From the NCBI RefSeq assembly GCF_003752155.1, contig NZ_RJVG01000001.1, positions 124,001-188,000 of the forward strand: a DNA stretch of 64,000 bases, read 5' to 3'. The position numbers were made by a program, and so were the translations under genes. The number at the start of each line of letters is the position of its first letter. The stretch's first letter is position 1. The notes beneath the pieces were generated by a model. It saw nothing but the letters and a program-made list of their open reading frames with translations. It searched no databases and was not told the DNA's origin. Shown in pieces: positions 56,229 through 64,000 of this stretch. This stretch comes from Mobilisporobacter senegalensis. GTDB lineage: Bacteria; Bacillota; Clostridia; Lachnospirales; Lachnospiraceae.

Positions 56229-57103
56229 TACATTGACACCTCTTTCTTCTTTGTAATGGATACTTGAACTAATGTTACAGAAGCTACTACAATAAAGAAA
56301 ATAATTGCCTTAGCCTGACCATATCCATAATTGTTCAATTGGAAGATTTCATTATAGATATTCATGGCAAACATTTCCGTTGCATTGTTTGGTCCCCCAC
56401 CTGTTAATGATAAATTCACATCAAAAATCTTGAAACAGTTGGATAGGGTTAAGAATAGACAAATTGTAAAGGAAGGCATGATGAGGGGAAATTTAATACG
56501 GAATAATGTATTAAAAAATCCTGCTCCATCCACAGCTGCTGCCTCTATCACATCTTCTGGTATTCCCTGAATCCCCGCAATATATATGATCATAATATAA
56601 CCTGCCATCTGCCATGTAGCCACCACTACAAGGGCAACCAAAGCATAGTCATAATCTAATAGCCAATTGAAAAAGAAATTTGTAAGTCCCGTTTGTTCTC
56701 CTATATTCGCAAATGCATCGCTGAATATAAACTTCCATATGTATCCCAGAATCAAACCACCAATAAGATAAGGCATAAATAACATCGTTCTTGCCAAATT
56801 GCGTACTTTTAATTTTGTTGTAACAATAAGTGCAAATGTAAGTCCTAAAACATTAATAATGATTATGGCTAATAACGTAAAAAATATCGTGTGACCTGCA
56901 GAAGATAGGAATCTTGTATCTGAAAACAATTTTATAAAATTATCAACTCCCACAAAAACCTTCGGGTTTAAAGGCAACCCATCCCATGAGAAAAAAGAAT
57001 AACCAATACCGATAATAAATGGAATCAACACAACAGTTGTAAATACAAATACCAACGGCAGCGTAAATAGTCCATACCAGAATTTATCACTTTTTCTCTT
57101 CAT
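56228..57103 (-). CDS. Sugar ABC transporter permease (MalF type)
   Basis: 291 residues with six membrane helices. The EAA loop is EAAAVDGAGFFNTLFRIKFP. It lacks the large periplasmic P2 domain of E. coli MalF, as is usual in Gram-positives. It pairs with the MalG-type permease next to it. A stem-loop separates it from the binding-protein gene. Confidence 0.92.
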   Translation of the reverse strand: MKRKSDKFWYGLFTLPLVFVFTTVVLIPFIIGIGYSFFSWDGLPLNPKVFVGVDNFIKLFSDTRFLSSAGHTIFFTLLAIIIINVLGLTFALIVTTKLKVRNLARTMLFMPYLIGGLILGYIWKFIFSDAFANIGEQTGLTNFFFNWLLDYDYALVALVVVATWQMAGYIMIIYIAGIQGIPEDVIEAAAVDGAGFFNTLFRIKFPLIMPSFTICLFLTLSNCFKIFDVNLSLTGGGPNNATEMFAMNIYNEIFQLNNYGYGQAKAIIFFIVVASVTLVQVSITKKKEVSM

Positions 57104-57150
57104 ATATCATTCCTCCTTATTTTTAGTCTTTCCAAGCAAACTATAATGTA

Positions 57151-57236
57151 AGAAATCTAACACCTGCTTATTCATAGAATGGATCTTAAACATTCTACTG
57201 CCATAGATTAAGCTATTAAGAAGATGTTAGATTTCT
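57151..57236 (-). terminator. Intercistronic hairpin in the sugar operon
   Basis: AGAAATCTAACAC pairs with GATGTTAGATTTCT around a loop with its own AGAAT/ATTCT stem. It lies between the binding-protein stop and malF-type start, where such hairpins allow more binding protein than permease to be made. Confidence 0.7.
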
Positions 57237-57258
57237 TTCATTATTAGTTCAAAATTAA

Positions 57259-58554
57259 TTATTTATTTGCCTGAACCCATGCTTCATCCAATGCTGCAAG
57301 GAATTCTGCCCCTGTCATATCTGTTGTAAAGAATTGTTCTGCTACTGGAACTAAATATACATCAACAATACCTGCCGGCCAGTTTGTCATTGGCCAGGAA
57401 ATAGTCTTACCTTCTGCTGCATATTTTGCTACTTCCTGTGATAAAGGATCTAGTTGTGGACTTTCCATACCTTTGACAACTGGAATAAATCCGAATTCTT
57501 CCATAAGATATTTTGTACCTGTCTCACTTGTATATAACCATTCTAAGAATGCTTTACCTGCATTAATTTCTGCTTCAGACGCTTGAGAATTCACGAACCA
57601 GGCAGTTGGAACGCTAACTGCGATCTTATCGTTTCCGTTAAGTGGTAATCCCATCATTCCCATTTCAAAGTCAACATCATAATCTTTGAACATACCATAT
57701 GACCAGTTACCTTGATGAATAGAAGCTGATTTACCGGTTGCAAAATCGCCAGTTTCTTTGTCATAATTTACTTCTAATGGATTGTTCGTATTTTCTCTGA
57801 TAGCTTCCATAAATTTTCCAAACTCTTGGAATTCTGGTGTATCAGCCATCTTTACTTCACCTGCATTTAATTTTGCAAGGAATCCTGCTGGATCTGCTTG
57901 TAAAGCAAATGGTGTATTAAGAATATGTCCAATCAGGAAATAAGCTTCTTGTGATAAACTGAATCCATTGATACTTTTTGCTTTCATTTCTTTTAACATA
58001 TTGGCAAAGGCATCATAGTTGTTAACCTTTGCAGGATCAATTAAGGATTTATTATAAACAAGTCCAAATCCTTCTACTGTATAAGGAACACCAACAACTT
58101 TACCATCTGCCTGTGGAGCCATACCTTCAGCGATGTCACCAACAAATGATAGATCACTTAAATCTGCAACATAAGCTTTTAACTGTTCTACTTCAGCACC
58201 CGGTTGAAGAGAAAAAACAGTAGGACCTTGATTATTGCTTAATTTCGTCTTTATTTGTTGTGGATAATCATCACCAGTTGTTCCCCAAACTTCCACTTCT
58301 ACTCCAGTTTCTTCTTCATACGCTTCTGCTAACGCTTCCAATTGATCTGAAATTTCAACTTTAGATTGGAATACTACGATTTTTTTTGCCATCTCTTTTT
58401 CAGGTTCAGTAGTTTCAGCTTCATCTGCCCCTTCTACCTCAGTAGATGTTTCAACTTCAGGTTTTGTTTCTTCTTTCTTTCCACAACCTGTAAGAGCCAT
58501 TGCTGCTACCATAGAAGTTACTACGAAAAGACTTATTACTTTTTTCAATTTCAT
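57259..58554 (-). CDS. Sugar-binding lipoprotein of the ABC importer
   Basis: A 431-residue extracellular solute-binding protein. The lipobox is MALTGCGKK with lipid C24. An acidic spacer (about 28-55) leads to the two-lobed sugar-binding fold, with KIVVFQSKVEISDQLEAL at the start and FLEWLYTSETGTKYLM in the late C lobe. It captures the sugar for the two permeases downstream. It is the first gene of the operon, behind a strong promoter with a LacI-like operator. Confidence 0.93.
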   Translation of the reverse strand: MKLKKVISLFVVTSMVAAMALTGCGKKEETKPEVETSTEVEGADEAETTEPEKEMAKKIVVFQSKVEISDQLEALAEAYEEETGVEVEVWGTTGDDYPQQIKTKLSNNQGPTVFSLQPGAEVEQLKAYVADLSDLSFVGDIAEGMAPQADGKVVGVPYTVEGFGLVYNKSLIDPAKVNNYDAFANMLKEMKAKSINGFSLSQEAYFLIGHILNTPFALQADPAGFLAKLNAGEVKMADTPEFQEFGKFMEAIRENTNNPLEVNYDKETGDFATGKSASIHQGNWSYGMFKDYDVDFEMGMMGLPLNGNDKIAVSVPTAWFVNSQASEAEINAGKAFLEWLYTSETGTKYLMEEFGFIPVVKGMESPQLDPLSQEVAKYAAEGKTISWPMTNWPAGIVDVYLVPVAEQFFTTDMTGAEFLAALDEAWVQANK

Positions 58555-58597
58555 GATTCCCTCTCCTTTTTTATGTTCTACTAACTATGTATTCTTT

Positions 58598-58644
58598 GTA
58601 AAACGTTATACTAATATAATATGACATATTGCTTAATATGTCAA
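58598..58644 (-). promoter_or_regulatory. Promoter and LacI-type operator of the sugar operon
   Basis: On the minus strand, TTGACA (58639-58644) and TATTAT (58616-58621) are separated by 17 bases. A near-perfect palindrome, GTATAACGTTTTAC (58598-58611), with the CG centre typical of LacI-family operators overlaps the start site. A second palindrome, TGACATATT/AATATGTCA (58622-58643), fills the spacer. Repression by the LacI protein encoded nearby is likely. Confidence 0.75.
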
Positions 58645-58711
58645 TATAAAACCATTTGTTTTTAGTATATATGTATAATTTTGATTATTATTCACAAATC
58701 AGAATCAAAAA

Positions 58712-58755
58712 AAATCATATATAACCGCCTTTTATCAGCAAGTTATATATGATTT
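58712..58755 (-). terminator. Terminator of the LacI regulator gene
   Basis: AAATCATATATAAC pairs perfectly with 58742-58755 around a 16-base loop. An A run to the left gives the T tail. Confidence 0.8.
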
Positions 58756-58777
58756 CATAAAACTTTTAGTAAAATAT

Positions 58778-59755
58778 TTATTTTATTTTACTAACAAGAA
58801 CACTGTTTCTCCATTTTACTTTTGCAGAGATACGAAACGGTTCTACGTTTCTCCTCCCTTTCACATTCTCAATTAAATACCTTGCGGCTAAGAACCCTCT
58901 CTCATAATTTGGTATTGCCACCGTTGTAAGCTCCATTGCTTCTGCCAGATCACAATTATCAAACCCTGTAATTGCTATATCTTCCGGAATTTTTATCCCA
59001 TTTTCGCGAAATGCCTTCATGGCACCAATCGCCATGTTATCATTGGCACAAACTAATATCTCCGGCAATTCTTCTCCCAGCATAATGATCTTGGCTGCAG
59101 AATAACCACTCTTTTCACGATAATCTCCAGAGAAATAATTCTTTCTCTGAAATACAATATTATTATTCTCTAAAACATCTGAGAAGGCCTTATAACGTTC
59201 CTGATTATCTGCCGTATGCTCTGGTCCTCCAAGAAAGCCAAACCTGCGATAACCATTATCCACCAGCTGCTGCACCATTTCATACATAGGATCATAATTA
59301 TTGACAACTATACTCTTTATGTAGGGATTATCCGTAATCCTGTCCAGGGTTACGATTGGATATCTTTCACTTGCAATCCCATTTAATACATTATCTTTCA
59401 TCTTAGCATCTAATATAATTGCTCCACTGGTTAAATTACTCCTCATATATTTCTCACAGGATTTCTCAGTACATATAATTAAATCAAAATCATTATCATT
59501 CACATAATCACTAATCCCCTTAATAATTCGAAGATAAAAGCTACGATCAAAATCACTGAAATTAAAGAGAATCGTATCACTAGTGCCAGATTTCAAGGTT
59601 TTTCCAATGGTATTAGGATAGTAGGACATCTCTTTACACAACTGTAGAATACGTTCTTTCGTATCCTCTCCAACATTCTTCTTACCGTTTAGTACATTGG
59701 AAACTGTGGATATGGATACTCCTGCAGCCTTTGCAATGTCTTTGATTCCAACCAT
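58778..59755 (-). CDS. LacI-family transcriptional regulator
   Basis: 325 residues. An N-terminal LacI helix-turn-helix (GIKDIAKAAGVSISTVSNVL, residues 3-22) and hinge precede a periplasmic-binding-like effector domain (about 58-325). It ends with its own terminator just before the sugar-operon promoter and faces the same way. It probably represses the binding protein, permeases, phosphorylase and pgmB when the disaccharide is absent. Confidence 0.92.
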   Translation of the reverse strand: MVGIKDIAKAAGVSISTVSNVLNGKKNVGEDTKERILQLCKEMSYYPNTIGKTLKSGTSDTILFNFSDFDRSFYLRIIKGISDYVNDNDFDLIICTEKSCEKYMRSNLTSGAIILDAKMKDNVLNGIASERYPIVTLDRITDNPYIKSIVVNNYDPMYEMVQQLVDNGYRRFGFLGGPEHTADNQERYKAFSDVLENNNIVFQRKNYFSGDYREKSGYSAAKIIMLGEELPEILVCANDNMAIGAMKAFRENGIKIPEDIAITGFDNCDLAEAMELTTVAIPNYERGFLAARYLIENVKGRRNVEPFRISAKVKWRNSVLVSKIK

Positions 59756-59797
59756 TGTAATACCCCCTAAGTGAATTTTATCTCTGAATTTGTATTT

Positions 59798-59939
59798 ACA
59801 GTTCAGCTATAAGCTCGATTTTGCTCCGCTACATCTCGCTTTGGCAGAGCGCCATATAGAAAGTAATGTATAATCTGCCCTTAGTATGCAGGCATCCACG
59901 TGCAATTTGTACATTACTTTCTGCATGGCTGAACTGTTT
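59798..59939. repeat. 142-bp layered hairpin element C3
   Basis: The outer ACAGTTCAGC (59798-59807) pairs with GCTGAACTGT (59930-59939; the ends of the element). The middle AGAAAGTAATGTA (about 59859-59871) pairs with TACATTACTTTCT (about 59910-59922). CATATAGAAA and ATAAGCTCGATTTTGCT are shared with the C1 and C2 elements. It lies upstream of the LacI gene and after the DUF115 gene. Confidence 0.75.
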
Positions 59940-60061
59940 ATAAAATCATTTTACTTGATGTCGAGGGATTTTACAAGAGATTTTAGTAAAATATATTGTG
60001 ATTTTACTTTTATGTAGCAATATATATAACTAGTATAAACTTTAGTTCAACTAATAACAAA

Positions 60062-60082
60062 AGAGGTTGACTCTCAACCTCT
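60062..60082 (-). terminator. Terminator of the DUF115/pse operon
   Basis: AGAGGTTGA, a CTC loop and TCAACCTCT form a perfect 9-bp hairpin 7 bases past the stop, with A residues to its left giving a T-rich tail. Confidence 0.75.
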
Positions 60083-60088
60083 CTTATA

Positions 60089-61768
60089 CTATAAACATTC
60101 TGATAATTTCTTTATCTTCATACCTTTTATTTTAGCACCACCTTCGGTAGCATCAATAAATTCTATATTTTTTACTTCCTTAATACGACGTTCTATCCAT
60201 TTACGATAAATATCCAGATTTTTACTTGTTCCAACCATATTACCATATATGTCCTCAACTTGCCTTAAATCATTTGACTCCACTGTATTAAATGAAGCAG
60301 TACCTGATGCATGATCTTGATTATTTGTATAAGCAAGATCAAGTCCCAGAAAAATTATTCTCTTACATTCGAATTGTATTCCTAGATCAAGTGCTGTTGT
60401 GCTGACAGAACCTCCTGTTTGATAAAGGTGATAATTATGTTCACTTGCGAACTCTTCTGCCTTTTTGTATCCTTCCTGGCAGATGAGATATTTTTCCCCT
60501 AGATAGTCTTCAGGAATTTTATAATAGACAGTAGACAAATAGAGTAATGGTATATTTTTCGTATTAATGTCTTTAATTTGTGTGTATACTCCATCATTTG
60601 CGTCAATTATAATAACATAATGTGGTGTTATTCCAACTGACAATAGCTTTTTTAATACGGTGCCTGTTGCTAATATAATAACATCTTTCCCAAGATTTTT
60701 AAGTTCCTTATAATTTTTATCTAAGGAAGGTCCAGCTGCTATAATGTATAGGTCTTTACCTTTAAACATTTCCTTGAGAGACTCAATGTAGCCATCATAT
60801 ATCTTGATATTCTTCTTGAAATTGTTATTTAATTTGTGTAATTGATTATTCACAGAGCTATAGGAGATAAAGTAGTCCTCTAATTGTTCTCGTATGTTGA
60901 TATTTTTTATGTTTCTTAATGAAGGATAATGAATAATATATCTATTCTCAGCATCTAAATCTTTAATACAAGTACTTAATTTTTCAAAAGAGGGATCATA
61001 TATCAGATTTACTCTATCACTAGAAATCATCTGTCTTAAATCAACAAAAGCGCACGCCAAAAGAATTACATTAATATCACTTTCATAAACAGTAATATTA
61101 ATACTATCATCTAATTCCATCAGTTCAATAATATGATGGCCTAATCCAAGACCATAGACAGTATATCTCGAAATATTATTAGAAAACCATTCTCTGGCTA
61201 ACATTCCTGCCTCATGAAGAATCTGCCCATTACTATGGAGATAATATTTTTTCCCATTATCAAATAGAGCCAATGTCATTAATCCACAAGAAGTATATTC
61301 TACGGAATACCCCTCTTCTAATAAAGTTAAAGGAGAATCTAATTTTTTCAATTTTTCTCCCAGTTGAAAATCTTTTTTTAAAATCAATTCTATATTCTTT
61401 TTATACAGGCTTTGGTCTAAGGTAAATGTCTCTTTACTAATAATCATTTCTTGCAGACTTAAAACAAATGGATTTAATTGCATCTCATATAAATCAGCTA
61501 GTAGTATATAATCTCTATTTTCTTGAGCTTCTAATAAATCTCCAAGCATTTGATTAATGTTCACTGCATCTACAATATTTATACCATCATTAAAGTATAT
61601 TTCATTATTTAGAATATTTTCTATTACTTCCAAAATTGTCTCTATAGATTTGGTTGAATATATTAACGCTTGATAAAAGTTTTGTAATCTTAAATACGTA
61701 ATTGTTTTATCAGTATAACCAAGTAATTTTATATTTTTAATAAATATTTCTCTTATATTCTCTAACAC
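60089..61768 (-). CDS. DUF115/Maf motility accessory protein
   Basis: 559 residues. The C-terminal half (about 325-520) carries the DUF115/MAF_flag10 domain: KDLYIIAAGPSLDKNYKEL, HYVIIIDANDG, QTGGSVSTTALDLGI and IIFLGLDLAYTNNQDHA. In Campylobacter, Aeromonas and Clostridium such Maf proteins are needed to glycosylate flagellin with pseudaminic or legionaminic acid. The N-terminal half is helical and also resembles the family. It lies directly downstream of pseB and pseG, which supports that role. Flagellin genes are outside the window. Confidence 0.87.
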   Translation of the reverse strand: MLENIREIFIKNIKLLGYTDKTITYLRLQNFYQALIYSTKSIETILEVIENILNNEIYFNDGINIVDAVNINQMLGDLLEAQENRDYILLADLYEMQLNPFVLSLQEMIISKETFTLDQSLYKKNIELILKKDFQLGEKLKKLDSPLTLLEEGYSVEYTSCGLMTLALFDNGKKYYLHSNGQILHEAGMLAREWFSNNISRYTVYGLGLGHHIIELMELDDSINITVYESDINVILLACAFVDLRQMISSDRVNLIYDPSFEKLSTCIKDLDAENRYIIHYPSLRNIKNINIREQLEDYFISYSSVNNQLHKLNNNFKKNIKIYDGYIESLKEMFKGKDLYIIAAGPSLDKNYKELKNLGKDVIILATGTVLKKLLSVGITPHYVIIIDANDGVYTQIKDINTKNIPLLYLSTVYYKIPEDYLGEKYLICQEGYKKAEEFASEHNYHLYQTGGSVSTTALDLGIQFECKRIIFLGLDLAYTNNQDHASGTASFNTVESNDLRQVEDIYGNMVGTSKNLDIYRKWIERRIKEVKNIEFIDATEGGAKIKGMKIKKLSECL

Positions 61769-61808
61769 TTTATCTCCTTAAAATCAAAATGTATCAGTCA
61801 CAAATATA

Positions 61809-62801
61809 TTATAATTTAGATAATTCTATTTTTAAAGCTTCTATACTCAGCCACTCCTTATTTGTTCCTGAATTATATTCAAATCCTTCTTCTACTAATT
61901 TCCCTCCGGGCAATAATGTCTTTTCAAGATCTAACCATTCAAAATGTGGGTACACAATATAATGTTTATCATATTCATAAGTCTTTCTGGAATCATCTTT
62001 TGTTACCATAACTTCATCCAGCTTTTCACCTTCTCTAATCCCTATTTCCTTGAGTTCAACGTTCTCCAACATAGCTTTTGCTAAATCGGTTATCTTAAAA
62101 GAGGGTATTTTAGAAATATAAGTTTCGCCACCTTTTGATTCTTCTAAAGCTTTAAATACAAGCTCTACACCTTGTTCTAACGTTATCCAAAAACGTGTCA
62201 TTCTAAAATCTGTAATTGGTAATACTTTCTCTCCTTTTTCAATTAAGTTTTTAAATATTGGAATAATGGAACCTCGACTTCCTGCAACATTTCCATATCG
62301 AACAATTGCAAATCTAGTGTCTTTTTCACCTGAATATGCATTTGCCGCAATAAATAATTTATCTGATACAAGTTTTGTTCCACCATATAAATTGATAGGA
62401 TTTACTGCTTTATCTGTAGATAACGCCACTACTTTTTTAACACCTTTATCTAGAGCAGCATCAATAACGTTTTGTGCTCCATGGATGTTAGTTTTTATTG
62501 CTTCAAAAGGATTATATTCACATGTTGGCACTTGCTTCATAGCTGCAGCATGTATAACATAGTCAACTCCTTCAAAAGCCCTATATAAACGTTCTCTGTC
62601 TCTTACATCCCCAATAAAAAAGCGAACCTTAGATAAATCAACTTTATCTTGATATTCAGATTTCATCACACTTTGTTTAAATTCATCTCTTGAATATATA
62701 ATCACTTTCTTAGGACTATAATTTGCAAATATCATCTCTAAAAATTTCTTTCCAAAAGATCCTGTTCCTCCAGTGATTAAAATAGTCTTACCATTTAACA
62801 T
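61809..62801 (-). CDS. pseB: UDP-GlcNAc 4,6-dehydratase (inverting), PseB
   Basis: A 330-residue SDR enzyme, the first step of pseudaminic acid synthesis, which forms a UDP-4-keto-6-deoxy-L-AltNAc intermediate. The NAD(P) loop is TGGTGSFG (10-17), then STDKAVNPINLYGGTKL with Y139 and K143. The Y-x3-K and the preceding TDKA are family hallmarks. Length matches PseB. In many operons pseB is first, but here it is downstream of pseG. Confidence 0.94.
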   Translation of the reverse strand: MLNGKTILITGGTGSFGKKFLEMIFANYSPKKVIIYSRDEFKQSVMKSEYQDKVDLSKVRFFIGDVRDRERLYRAFEGVDYVIHAAAMKQVPTCEYNPFEAIKTNIHGAQNVIDAALDKGVKKVVALSTDKAVNPINLYGGTKLVSDKLFIAANAYSGEKDTRFAIVRYGNVAGSRGSIIPIFKNLIEKGEKVLPITDFRMTRFWITLEQGVELVFKALEESKGGETYISKIPSFKITDLAKAMLENVELKEIGIREGEKLDEVMVTKDDSRKTYEYDKHYIVYPHFEWLDLEKTLLPGGKLVEEGFEYNSGTNKEWLSIEALKIELSKL

Positions 62802-62883
62802 AGTTTTTCCTCCATGACTTTATCTTTCATTAAATCTAATAATTTTATTATTTTCTCACTAATTAAATTATCGTCACAAATAT

Positions 62884-63915
62884 CTAGAATCTTAATATTT
62901 CGTATGCAATTCTGCTAGCACCACATCCATCTACAAGATTTGTCATTCTTTTAGAATAAATTTCTCGTAATTGATCATTTTGATAAAGTAAAGCAATACC
63001 TTTTAATATATTTTGTATAACAATATTAATATTTTTACTTACATCTCCTGCATAGATCATAATATTATTGTGTCCAAAGTCTTCTACCCCATTGATTTGG
63101 TTATCTGCAATTGCAAAACAAATAGTTGAAACCCCACAAGCGCATAATTCATAAAGAGTAGTTCCTCCCGCAGATACCGCTATATCGCATTTCATCATTA
63201 ATTCTGACATTTTTTCAACATTATAATGCAAAAAAATGTTATTATAAGTCTTTTCTAACATTTGTAATTGCGATAGATGTTGATTAAATACACCTGACAC
63301 AACATGAAAATTGATATTCTCATATTTCTTTTGCTCAATAATTTCAATCAATAATCTACTTGCTATATTATAAGTATCTGAACCACCAGTTGTTATTAAA
63401 ACAGTCCTTGCTGGATTATTTATTTCATTTTCTCGTTCCAATTGAGAAAATTCTTTACGCAGAGGAACATATTCACAGCCTAGCAATAATTTTATATTCT
63501 TTAAATTATATAAAGATTCGTAATTAAATTTCGGATAATAGTTGGCATAATTGATTATCATATCAACAGGATACGTAAATAAATTCAAATCATCGATATA
63601 AATAATTCGAACATGTCTGCCTATTTCTTTCAAGTATTTTTTTGTCACAAAGTAAGAATCTACAATCAATTTCTTAATTTCTTTTTCTCGTATCAATTCT
63701 ATTAATCTTTCTATCTCTAATTCAAGATCATTCCATTTGCTATTGATGTTTAATGTTGGAAATCCTTTAGATTGAATTAATTTCTTGGGATAATCATCAG
63801 AAATTATAAAAGTACAATCCTCACCATTTTCAACAATTGCTTGTGCTATTGATATACATCGCATTACATGTCCTGTTGCAATTTGTTCATTCCCATCAAC
63901 TCTAAAATATATCAT
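62884..63915 (-). CDS. pseG: UDP-2,4-diacetamido-2,4,6-trideoxy-altropyranose hydrolase PseG
   Basis: 343 residues. Motifs are RVDGNEQIATGHVMRC with catalytic H16, and a GT-B-like C lobe (VLITTGGSDTYNIASRLL, SAGGTTLYELCACG). PseG removes UDP from the altrose-derivative sugar nucleotide in the pseudaminate pathway. The reading frame ends normally (ILRF). A different frame stays open for about 30 codons past it, which may be a minor frameshift or chance. pseB begins 82 bases after its stop. Confidence 0.92.
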   Translation of the reverse strand: MIYFRVDGNEQIATGHVMRCISIAQAIVENGEDCTFIISDDYPKKLIQSKGFPTLNINSKWNDLELEIERLIELIREKEIKKLIVDSYFVTKKYLKEIGRHVRIIYIDDLNLFTYPVDMIINYANYYPKFNYESLYNLKNIKLLLGCEYVPLRKEFSQLERENEINNPARTVLITTGGSDTYNIASRLLIEIIEQKKYENINFHVVSGVFNQHLSQLQMLEKTYNNIFLHYNVEKMSELMMKCDIAVSAGGTTLYELCACGVSTICFAIADNQINGVEDFGHNNIMIYAGDVSKNINIVIQNILKGIALLYQNDQLREIYSKRMTNLVDGCGASRIAYEILRF

Positions 63916-63955
63916 TATCTTGCTCCCTTAAAATAAAAATCGAACACCTCTTTAT

Positions 63956-64000
63956 CTAACTTAATTTAAAGTAGCCTATAATTTCTCGCCCAATACCCAT
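63956..64000 (-). CDS. 3' end of a further leftward gene (partial)
   Basis: Reading leftward from the window edge, the codons give MGIGREIIGYFKLS and then TAG (63956-63958). It lies 41 bases upstream of pseG in the same direction. It is probably another pseudaminate-pathway gene such as pseC, pseF, pseH or pseI, but 14 residues are too few to name it. Even its frame is only assumed from the stop. Confidence 0.4.
   Translation of the reverse strand: MGIGREIIGYFKLS

Overview
The window comes from a low-GC, AT-rich Firmicute. The most likely group is an anaerobic, flagellated Lachnospiraceae/Clostridium-like bacterium. This is inferred from AGGAGG ribosome binding sites, T-box and lysine-riboswitch control, a SpoIID-type protein and a SleB-type hydrolase, the clostridial order rho-rpmE-DUF1385-prmC-prfA, and pseudaminic acid genes next to a flagellin-glycosylation (Maf/DUF115) gene. 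No rRNA, tRNA, CRISPR array, prophage or intact insertion sequence was seen.

Layout. 0.4-7.7 kb: an Ig-like surface protein, threonine synthase, a SleB-like cell-wall hydrolase and an AP2-domain protein that looks like a decayed HNH-AP2 nuclease. 8.1-15.5 kb: a leftward two-component / lipoprotein / ABC-2 exporter operon, then a VanZ-like gene and a small membrane protein. 15.6-18.2 kb: a second Ig-like surface protein. 18.5-22.5 kb: pheS-pheT under a T-box. 22.5-29 kb: YihY, SpoIID-like and a GldA/F/G-like ABC operon. 29-31 kb: dapA-dapB under a lysine riboswitch. 31.2-34.8 kb: a chemotaxis receptor, a corrinoid adenosyltransferase and a tandem OB-fold protein. 35-38.8 kb: typA and a DUF2156 protein, separated by 1 kb of nested palindromes. 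39-43 kb: a Panacea/DUF4065 regulator and a K+ uptake (KtrAB-like) / rRNA methyltransferase operon. 43.2-48 kb: prfA, prmC, DUF1385, rpmE and rho. 48.4-52.1 kb: pyrG, lspA, a glycosyltransferase and a heptad-repeat protein. 52.3-59.8 kb: an alpha-glucoside uptake and phosphorolysis cluster (LacI, binding protein, two permeases, GH65 phosphorylase, beta-phosphoglucomutase). 60-64 kb: DUF115, pseB, pseG and the tail of one more gene.

How the genes work together. The sugar cluster imports a glucosyl disaccharide, splits it with phosphate and converts beta-glucose-1-phosphate to glucose-6-phosphate. PrmC methylates the GGQ motif of its neighbour RF1. DapA and DapB are the first two steps toward diaminopimelate/lysine and are shut off by lysine. 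PseB and PseG belong to the pseudaminate route, and DUF115 probably transfers that sugar to flagellin.

The most unusual content is intergenic. At least nine long, layered inverted repeats fall into several related families (called A, B, C and D here). Three A-type copies share a core: 24 bases are identical between two of them and diverged in the third. They have two hairpin arms, and an outer closing stem in two of the three. One copy lies inside the transcribed pheS leader, and another is nested inside a larger palindrome. I know of no description of this composite, but I could not search for one.
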